Below are positions 8,337 to 12,396 of a stretch of DNA of 12,396 nucleotides, piece after piece (position 1 is the first letter of the stretch; each line of letters opens with the position of its first letter). The position numbers and the translations under genes were made by a program. Source of the DNA: Lachnospiraceae bacterium UBA3863 (GTDB lineage Bacteria > Bacillota > Clostridia > Lachnospirales > Lachnospiraceae); the NCBI GenBank assembly GCA_002392385.1, contig DGGX01000036.1:965-13360 (forward strand), in the 5' to 3' direction. The notes under the pieces were generated by a model. That model searched no databases. It had not been told where the DNA came from and saw nothing but the letters and a program-made list of their open reading frames with translations.

Positions 8337-8369
8337 CGCTGCGCAGCGACCCCGGAAACGACATTTTTT
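8337..8369 (+). other. Palindrome and T-run in the esaB-downstream spacer
   Basis: CGCTGCGCAGCG (8337-8348) is a perfect 12-bp palindrome in the 50-nt gap after esaB, followed 14 nt later by a TTTTTT run (8363-8368) that abuts the ribosome binding site of the next gene. As RNA the palindrome gives only a 4-bp stem with a 4-nt loop, and the T-run is too far away for a classical terminator. It could act as a weak attenuator or processing site that lowers expression downstream of essC-esaB, or be chance. Confidence 0.25.
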
Positions 8370-8379
8370 AAGGAGCAGG

Positions 8380-8601
8380 ATGGATACAGGACTCAGAAAC
8401 ACATTCCGGTCCGCCGAGTACAATATCCGCCAGCTGGAATCCCGCACGGACTATCTGCGGGACGAATACCGGCAGTGTGCGGGCGGCGAGATCCTGAAGG
8501 AATATCAGCGCTCCATGGATCTGGCCATGGACAGGATCAAATATGTGAAAAGTCGGCTTCTGCAGTTGGAAGAGGACATGGATCTGTATGAACAGATGTA
8601 A
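8380..8601 (+). CDS. Small helical protein in the type VII secretion operon (73 aa)
   Basis: I do not recognise a specific family. The 73 residues are almost wholly charged and helical in character, without a signal peptide or membrane segment. A first amphipathic helix (about 5-32) and a second (about 38-71) are separated by CAGGE (33-37), giving a helix-turn-helix hairpin with the plan of WXG100/DUF5082-like partners but without tryptophan. The strong ribosome binding site AAGGAG (8370-8375) and ATG at 8380 support a real gene. It sits between esaB and three further small genes on the same strand, so it is probably a secretion substrate, a co-secreted partner or a chaperone of this system. 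That role is inference from context only. Confidence 0.7.
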   Translation: MDTGLRNTFRSAEYNIRQLESRTDYLRDEYRQCAGGEILKEYQRSMDLAMDRIKYVKSRLLQLEEDMDLYEQM

Positions 8602-8627
8602 AGTCCTCTCCTCTCGGGCCCGGCGGA

Positions 8628-8633
8628 TATAAT
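8628..8633 (+). promoter_or_regulatory. Possible internal -10 element upstream of the 102-residue gene
   Basis: A perfect TATAAT hexamer lies 24 nt upstream of the ATG at 8658, in the 56-nt gap that is the largest in the operon. No TTGACA-like -35 sequence is found 16-18 nt upstream (the stretch is CT-rich) and there is no extended TG motif. A secondary promoter raising expression of the small-protein genes over essC is possible but weakly supported. Confidence 0.28.
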
Positions 8634-8657
8634 CAACAAGCAAAAGGAGGTTACAAA

Positions 8658-8966
8658 ATGCGTATCGAAATGGAAGGAAGGCAGGCTGCCGATGAGTGGA
8701 AGCGGGATGCCGAACGTCTGAACCAGGATACCGAGAGACTTCTGAATGAGGTCTCCTCACTTCTGAAATCCGTCAAGGATTTCTCGGAAGGCACCCTGGT
8801 GGACGAGATCTTTGATCTGGGCACCAACCTGATTACAGCCACCACCAAGCTGATGGAAGGAATGAACAAGATCTACGATGTGATCGATGGTCTTCTTAAA
8901 TTCCTGGCCGATCTGTTCACAGGTTCGTCCAAGAATACCTCAGAAGTAAACAATTTGATTTGCTGA
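8658..8966 (+). CDS. Small helical type VII secretion-associated protein (102 aa), WXG100-sized
   Basis: The 102-residue length is that of WXG100 substrates, but there is no W-x-G turn; the single tryptophan is in DEWKRD (12-17) near the N-terminus. An amphipathic N-terminal half (about 5-40) is followed by a hydrophobic-rich stretch (about 50-88, including GLLKFLADLF) and a polar tail ending in cysteine. A YxxxD sequence (Y73-D77), the form of the general type VII export motif, is present but inside a predicted helix, so its meaning is uncertain. The best ribosome binding site of the operon (AAAAGGAGG, 8642-8650) suggests high expression, as expected for a secreted substrate. Family not recognised; a role as a substrate or LXG-toxin partner is inference. 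Confidence 0.72.
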   Translation: MRIEMEGRQAADEWKRDAERLNQDTERLLNEVSSLLKSVKDFSEGTLVDEIFDLGTNLITATTKLMEGMNKIYDVIDGLLKFLADLFTGSSKNTSEVNNLIC

Positions 8967-8985
8967 TTAAAGGGAGGACATTATC

Positions 8986-9351
8986 ATGGCAGCAGAACTC
9001 TTATTACATGCCAGTAAAGAAGACTATTTGAACCTGATCGGACAGCTGGACGGCAAACTGACGGAGCTGGGCACCCTGCTGACGGAGTACCAGAACCTGA
9101 AGGCGCGGGTCAACACCTTCGTCAAGGACGGCGACAGCAACTACCAGAACATGCTGGACAACGTTGAGAACAACGTCCAGGCCGTCAGACGTGCCATCGG
9201 CATCACCCAGAAGAGCCGCGATAACCTCCAGAAGACCGTGGATCAGATGGAAGATATGAACACCAACGTCTCCAACCTGATGTCTCAGACAGCGGAAGCG
9301 GCAGCCAATACCATTAAGACGGCCATCCGCGTGGAAGGACTGGGCCTGTAA
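8986..9351 (+). CDS. Small helical type VII secretion-associated protein (121 aa), YwqI-like in pattern
   Basis: A 121-residue, almost entirely alpha-helical, soluble protein with no cysteine or tryptophan. A helix at about 10-45 is joined by a KDGDSNY turn (47-53) to a long second helix or coiled coil (about 53-110). The tail is TIKTAIRVEGLGL. The overall plan, length and position next to essC-esaB resemble the small DUF5344/YwqI-type and 'type VII secretion effector' proteins of Firmicutes that pair with LXG toxins or with one another. I cannot make a firm family call by eye. The ribosome binding site AAGGGAGGA (8970-8978) precedes the ATG at 8986, 19 nt after the previous stop. Confidence 0.75.
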   Translation: MAAELLLHASKEDYLNLIGQLDGKLTELGTLLTEYQNLKARVNTFVKDGDSNYQNMLDNVENNVQAVRRAIGITQKSRDNLQKTVDQMEDMNTNVSNLMSQTAEAAANTIKTAIRVEGLGL

Positions 9352-9371
9352 AGACCCGGCGGTGATCTTCC

Positions 9372-9689
9372 ATGAATTCTGAGTATTATCTGGATACGGA
9401 TCTGCTGCGGATGCATGCCGACGAGCTGGATGCCTCGGCCCGCATAGCCCAGCGGCTCTGTGACGAGATCCGTCAGGTCCGCCGTATGGGGGATCCGACC
9501 TTTGACCACCGCTGTTCCGCTCTCCTGTCCAAAGCCCAGGGGCTGGCGGACTTCTATGCGGCCATGGCCAGAGTGGTGCGCAATATCGGCGATGACGGGG
9601 ATGAGGTGATCTGCCGCATTCGCGATCTGATCCTGGACAGCCGCACCGACTTCGGCACGATCATCCGCGTCGATCCGGCAGATGTTTGA
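9372..9689 (+). CDS. Small hypothetical protein ending the type VII secretion operon (105 aa)
   Basis: Family not recognised. The 105 residues suggest two long helices (about 8-38 and 44-72) joined by a MGDPTF turn (39-44). This is the geometry of a WXG100 hairpin, but with no tryptophan; a third helix (75-90) and a short beta-prone tail (TIIRVDPADV) follow. Three cysteines (C30, C48, C81) are unusual for an exported WXG-type protein and may mean it stays in the cytoplasm. It begins 20 nt after the preceding stop with a weak ribosome binding site (GGTGAT, 9361-9366), so expression is probably lower or coupled. It is the last gene before the operon terminator. A partner or chaperone of the upstream small proteins is a plausible inference, not shown. 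Confidence 0.7.
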   Translation: MNSEYYLDTDLLRMHADELDASARIAQRLCDEIRQVRRMGDPTFDHRCSALLSKAQGLADFYAAMARVVRNIGDDGDEVICRIRDLILDSRTDFGTIIRVDPADV

Positions 9690-9703
9690 TTTTGAAGCAT
9701 AAG

Positions 9704-9743
9704 AGATCCCCGGAGTTCTTCAAAGAGCTCCGGGGATCTTTTT
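9704..9743 (+). terminator. Intrinsic terminator of the type VII secretion operon
   Basis: AGATCCCCGGAG (9704-9715) pairs perfectly with CTCCGGGGATCT (9728-9739). The stem extends inward through a G-T pair and three further pairs to a TCAA loop, about 16 bp in all, and is followed by a TTTTT run (9739-9743). It lies 14 nt after the last small gene. On the opposite strand the hairpin is followed by CTTATG rather than a T-run, so it would stop transcripts from the converging phosphate transporter gene only weakly, although no other terminator for that gene is visible. Confidence 0.88.
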
Positions 9744-9786
9744 ATCTGCCGTGTTTCCTGTGCCGCCGGCGGCGGGCGGCGGGGCC

Positions 9787-11595
9787 TTATTCGGCCGGAT
9801 TCATCGCGGCGTTGAGCTGAGAGATATAGTGTTCCTTGGCTTCCGTGTACACCTTGTTGAAGGCCGGGTCCTGACCGCCATGGAGGGCCGTGAAATAATC
9901 GTGCTCCTGATCGGCCAGCTCCGGCTTGACACGGATGACGACAGCCTCGCCGATATTGGTGCAGACCGCGGCGACCCTGCGGCAGTCATTCATCAGGTTC
10001 TCAAAGTTGGCATCCGCGTAAAGGTTGCAGAGTCCCTTGCCCAGCCGCTCCAGATGATGCTCCTTCATGTTGTTGATCATCTCGCTGACCACCTCTTCCA
10101 GAGGTTCAATGGCATAGGCCGCTTCCACGTCTCTGCGGGCAAAAGCCTGCTCCGTATAGTCCAGCATCTTGTCCAGGAGATCCTTGAGGACCCGGAACTG
10201 GGCCTGGGCACTGGCCGAGAATTCCTTCTCGCTCGTACCCATGTCCTCGGCGTTCTCCGCGATATTGACGGCATGATCGCCCAGTCGCTCAAATTCCGTG
10301 ACCGTCTTGAAGTACTGATTGAGAATACTGGTATGGTCCCGGCTGCGCAGATGCGGCAGCAGCACCACGATATATTTGCTGAGGGCATCGGTCATCAGGT
10401 CGATGCTCTCCTCTTCGTCCAGGATCTCCTTGAGGACCTTGCCGTCATAGTGCTCCAGCAGGCCGAAGGCCTTGTCCAGGTTGGACCGGGCGACACGGAG
10501 CTGGGTCAGGAGCAGGTCGTAGCAGCTGCGCAGGGCCAGGGCCGGGGAACTGACGAAGGCGGGGCTCAGGGCGTCGAGCTTGTCCTTGTATTTGTTCTCG
10601 GGCTCCTCGTCGTCCTTGACGATGCGGCGTCCGATCCTCTCCAGCACAGGGAGGAGGGGGAAGAGGAGGACGGCACTGGTCAGGTTGAAGACGGTATTGG
10701 CGTTGGCGATGATGCCGGAGTTCACCTCCGCGTTCCAGAGTCCGTCGATCAGCCCCAGGGCATGGACGACGCCCACGCCGACCAGGACCAGGACCGACTT
10801 GCCGATATTGAAAATAATATTGGTGACACCCACACGCTGGGCGTCCGCCTTGGCCCCGATGGAACATACGATGGCCGTGGTCACGCAGTCTCCCAGATAG
10901 ATGCCGACGATCACGGGATAGACAGCCTTGAAGGTGAGAAGGCCGGACTGGGAGAAGGCCTGCAGGATACCGACGGCGGCTGAAGAGCTCTGCAGGACAA
11001 AGGCAACGCCCGCGCCGGTCAGATAGCCGATGAAGGGATTATCGCCCAGCCCCCTGAAGAGGGAGGCGATAAAATCAGATTCCGTGAGGGTATTCACCGC
11101 TGCCGTCATATTCAGGAGGCCTGTAAACAGGATACCGAAGCCGATGGCAATGTTGCCGAGCTGCCTGGAATGCCTGACCCGCCTGCCCATGATCAGTATG
11201 ATGCCGATGATCAGCGCGATGGGCGCCAGGGAGGAGGGCTTGAAGATCTGCAGCCAGGAACCGGCGGACGCGTCCATATCCAGGAGACGGATGATCTGTC
11301 CGGTCACCGTGGTACCCACGTTGGCGCCGATGACGATCCCCAGAGACTGATGGAGGGTCAGAAGTCCGGCCCCGACGAGACCGGAAGTGATCACGATCGT
11401 AGCCGTGGAAGACTGGATGATTGCGGTAACTGCCACGCCGAGGAGAAAAGCCTTAAAGGGATTGTTGGTCACCTTCTCCATGGCGGATTTCAATGCGCCG
11501 GAGGAACTCTCCTTCAGGCCGTCTCCCATCAGACGCATACCGTACAGGAACATGGCCAGACCGCCTGCCAGCGTCAGTACATCAAAAAAACTCAT
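9787..11595 (-). CDS. Na+/phosphate cotransporter (NptA/YjbB type, PF02690) with fused PhoU domain
   Basis: A 602-residue inner-membrane protein. Residues 1-320 carry about eight hydrophobic segments in two inverted repeats, each with the hallmark Q-S-S motif of the Na/Pi cotransporter II family: QSSTATIV (61-68) and QSSSAAVG (202-209). These are followed by the paired glycine motifs GANVGTT (90-96) and GIYLGDCVTT (231-240). A charged linker (325-345) leads to a cytosolic PhoU-like helical domain (about 350-560) with EFERLGDHAVNIAE (434-447), the metal-binding PhoU signature. Family members move phosphate with sodium (import or export, depending on the member); the PhoU part probably regulates. 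The ATG at 11595 follows AGAAGG (11602-11607, minus). It is monocistronic and convergent with the secretion operon; the upstream region suggests control by CcpA and possibly PhoP. Confidence 0.93.
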   Translation of the reverse strand: MSFFDVLTLAGGLAMFLYGMRLMGDGLKESSSGALKSAMEKVTNNPFKAFLLGVAVTAIIQSSTATIVITSGLVGAGLLTLHQSLGIVIGANVGTTVTGQIIRLLDMDASAGSWLQIFKPSSLAPIALIIGIILIMGRRVRHSRQLGNIAIGFGILFTGLLNMTAAVNTLTESDFIASLFRGLGDNPFIGYLTGAGVAFVLQSSSAAVGILQAFSQSGLLTFKAVYPVIVGIYLGDCVTTAIVCSIGAKADAQRVGVTNIIFNIGKSVLVLVGVGVVHALGLIDGLWNAEVNSGIIANANTVFNLTSAVLLFPLLPVLERIGRRIVKDDEEPENKYKDKLDALSPAFVSSPALALRSCYDLLLTQLRVARSNLDKAFGLLEHYDGKVLKEILDEEESIDLMTDALSKYIVVLLPHLRSRDHTSILNQYFKTVTEFERLGDHAVNIAENAEDMGTSEKEFSASAQAQFRVLKDLLDKMLDYTEQAFARRDVEAAYAIEPLEEVVSEMINNMKEHHLERLGKGLCNLYADANFENLMNDCRRVAAVCTNIGEAVVIRVKPELADQEHDYFTALHGGQDPAFNKVYTEAKEHYISQLNAAMNPAE

Positions 11596-11611
11596 GGTTT
11601 ACCTTCTCTCT

Positions 11612-11625
11612 TGTAAACGCTTACA
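11612..11625 (-). promoter_or_regulatory. Perfect CcpA cre site in the leader of the Na/Pi transporter gene
   Basis: TGTAAACGCTTACA matches the catabolite responsive element consensus TGWAARCGYTWWCW at all 14 positions and is nearly palindromic. It lies 5 nt upstream of the ribosome binding site and about 23 nt downstream of the predicted -10 box, a position where bound CcpA blocks transcription elongation or initiation in characterised Firmicutes. The inference is repression of phosphate transporter expression when preferred sugars are abundant. Confidence 0.72.
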
Positions 11626-11647
11626 TCCTCCAAATTACATTCAGTTT

Positions 11648-11676
11648 ATTTTGCTCTTATTTTCAGCGTTTGTCCA
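11648..11676 (-). promoter_or_regulatory. Putative sigma-A promoter of the Na/Pi transporter gene
   Basis: On the minus strand TGGACA (11676-11671, 5 of 6 to TTGACA) and CAAAAT (11653-11648, 4 of 6 to TATAAT) are 17 bp apart. Transcription would begin near 11641, giving a leader of about 45 nt that contains the cre site. A second candidate -10, TGTAAT (11639-11634), has no matching -35. The weak -10 fits a promoter that depends on an activator bound at the upstream TTTACA repeats. Confidence 0.45.
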
Positions 11677-11686
11677 TACCTGTCCA

Positions 11687-11712
11687 TGTAAAGAATGTAA
11701 AGAAATTGTAAA
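11687..11712 (-). promoter_or_regulatory. Tandem TTTACA repeats resembling a PhoP (Pho) box
   Basis: Three identical TTTACA hexamers are read on the minus strand at 11712-11707, 11701-11696 and 11692-11687, with 5-nt and 3-nt spacers (periods 11 and 9). Two further TGGACA hexamers follow at 11686-11681 and 11676-11671. PhoP of Bacillus binds direct repeats of TT(A/T/C)ACA spaced by about 5 nt upstream of phosphate-starvation promoters. The array sits just upstream of the predicted -35 box of a phosphate transporter gene, which makes the assignment functionally sensible, but the irregular spacing keeps it tentative. Confidence 0.5.
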
Positions 11713-11719
11713 GACAACA

Positions 11720-11855
11720 GCACATAAAAATATTCCTCAGAGACACGCTCTCGCTCCGTTGTAAACGCAGCGGCACTAACATTTTTCATTCGTTAAAAAC
11801 TCTGAAAAATGAAGTGCCGGCGTTTCCAAAGGGTCTCTGAGGAATATTTATGTGC
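11720..11855. repeat. Two-tier imperfect inverted repeat, MITE-like or large RNA hairpin
   Basis: Outer arms: 11720-11744 (GCACATAAAAATATTCCTCA then GAGAC) and the reverse complement of 11833-11855, identical except for two extra A residues on the left. Inner arms: 11763-11788 (AAACGC, CGGCACT, CATTTTTCA blocks) and the reverse complement of 11803-11825, matching except for small insertions (AG and A) on the left. A 14-nt loop (11789-11802) lies at the centre. The spacers between tiers are unequal (18 and 7 nt). There is no open reading frame. Flanks show no obvious target-site duplication. It could be a miniature inverted-repeat element, the end product of a deleted insertion sequence, or a large structured 3' end of the clpB transcript. 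Confidence 0.75.
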
Positions 11856-11928
11856 CGCTGGTCATGCGCGGCATGCTTTATTCCGCTGAGGGTATATTAC
11901 CCCGTGCAAAGGTGGGTATTTCCCCTGA

Positions 11929-12396
11929 TTATGCGACTCTAGCTTCCAGGCGGCCGCCCGCCACGTCGATGACGATGGTGTCGCCCTCATGGACCTGGTC
12001 TGCCAGGATGAGTCTGGCGCTCAGGGTCTCCACGTGCTTCTGGATGTATCTCTTCAGGGGTCTGGCGCCGAAGGAAGGATCATAGGCCTCTTCTGTCACG
12101 AACTGCTTGGCGGCCTCCGTCAGGCGGATATGGATCTGCCTGTCGGTCAATCTTCTGTTCAGGTCCTCCACGATGAGGTCGATGATGCCCGCGATGTCCG
12201 CCTTGCTCAGAGGGTTGAAGAGGATGGTCTCATCCAGCCGGTTGAGGAATTCAGGACGGAAATGGGCGTGGAGCAGGCTGGTCACCATGGACCGGGTCTC
12301 CTCGCTGATCCTGACGCGGCCGTCCGTGTCGCCGCTTCGCTCAATATCCGCCAGGATCTCCTGGGCGCCGATATTGGAGGTCATGATCAGGATGGT
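11929..12396 (-). CDS. clpB: ClpB disaggregase, C-terminal part (truncated by window edge)
   Basis: The last 155 residues of a HSP100 chaperone, entering from the right edge. Visible in order: TILIMTSNIG (end of the second AAA+ domain Walker B/sensor-1 strand), FRPEFLNRLDETILFNPLSK (sensor/arginine-finger region of the second domain), a C-terminal small domain with LTDRQIHIRLTEAAKQFV, and the sensor-2 motif YDPSFGARPLKRYIQ, then a terminal strand region GDTIVIDV. These features and the ending shortly after GDTIVIDV favour ClpB over ClpC or ClpA, which differ in this tail, but the N-terminal and middle domains that would settle it lie outside. ClpB with DnaK resolubilises aggregated proteins in the cytosol. 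The stop TAA is at 11931-11929. Confidence 0.85.
   Translation of the reverse strand, partial: TILIMTSNIGAQEILADIERSGDTDGRVRISEETRSMVTSLLHAHFRPEFLNRLDETILFNPLSKADIAGIIDLIVEDLNRRLTDRQIHIRLTEAAKQFVTEEAYDPSFGARPLKRYIQKHVETLSARLILADQVHEGDTIVIDVAGGRLEARVA

Larger units (their letters stand above)
11596..11928. other. 333-bp intergenic region between clpB and the phosphate transporter
   Basis: This gap, AT-rich near the transporter, contains no convincing gene. From the transporter side it holds the ribosome binding site (11602-11607), a perfect cre site (11612-11625), a likely sigma-A promoter (11648-11676), tandem TTTACA half-sites (11687-11712), a large two-tier inverted repeat (11720-11855), and a stretch of about 70 bp before the clpB stop. 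That last stretch contains a short palindrome GGGTATATTACCC (11890-11902) but no clear clpB terminator with a T-run. The main elements are listed separately. Confidence 0.8.

Noticed and set aside
9751..10983. 410-codon plus-strand open frame opposite the Na/Pi transporter
   Set aside because: The minus-strand transporter is unmistakable; the plus-strand translation lacks any motif and begins inside the GC-rich spacer without a start signal.
11760..11773. Second cre site (TGTAAACGCAGCGG) in the inverted repeat
   Set aside because: Only the left half and centre match; the right half fails at all five positions.
11861..11928. clpB terminator or extra mobile-element border downstream of clpB
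   Set aside because: Short palindromes such as GGGTATATTACCC are present, but no stem is followed by a T-run and there is no repeat partner in the window.
1..12396. tRNA, rRNA, CRISPR array, prophage or riboswitch
   Set aside because: I found no cloverleaf, regularly spaced repeat array, phage gene or riboswitch consensus that I could support on either strand.

Overview
The window reads as a chromosomal segment of a GC-rich member of the Firmicutes, most likely a class Clostridia organism of the Lachnospirales/Eubacteriales kind. The reasons are the tandem glgC-glgD pair, a stand-alone PurO-type IMP cyclohydrolase next to a separate AICAR transformylase gene, an EssC/EsaB (Firmicutes, T7SSb-type) secretion locus, AGGAGG ribosome binding sites, sigma-A type promoters and a perfect CcpA cre site. 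The family-level assignment is inference. No rRNA, tRNA, CRISPR array, transposase or integrase is visible.

Layout. Positions 1-784 (minus strand) hold the end of de novo purine synthesis: IMP cyclohydrolase (65-784), then the first codons of what looks like a separate AICAR formyltransferase (1-32). A 193-bp divergent promoter region (785-977) separates these from glgC-glgD (978-3232, plus), the catalytic and probably regulatory halves of ADP-glucose pyrophosphorylase for glycogen synthesis. A strong intrinsic terminator (3261-3301) closes that operon.

Positions 3361-9689 (plus) form one tightly packed type VII secretion operon. It encodes a 1568-residue EssC with FHA and FtsK/SpoIIIE domains, an 83-residue EsaB/YukD ubiquitin-like protein, and four small, mostly helical proteins (73, 102, 121 and 105 residues) that lack a canonical WXG motif. 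EssA, EssB, EsaA and any recognisable toxin are absent from the window, so the locus is reduced or non-canonical. A long hairpin terminator (9704-9743) ends it.

Converging on it from the right (minus strand) is a Na+/Pi cotransporter with a fused PhoU domain (9787-11595). Its 333-bp upstream region (11596-11928) is the richest non-coding stretch. It holds a perfect cre site just upstream of the ribosome binding site, a likely sigma-A promoter, three tandem TTTACA half-sites resembling a PhoP (Pho) box, and a ~136-bp two-tier imperfect inverted repeat resembling a MITE or a large structured RNA. The window ends in the C-terminal part of ClpB (11929-12396, minus).

The housekeeping genes are ordinary. 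The items most worth follow-up are the reduced EssC/EsaB locus with its four unclassified small proteins and the regulatory/inverted-repeat region upstream of the phosphate transporter.
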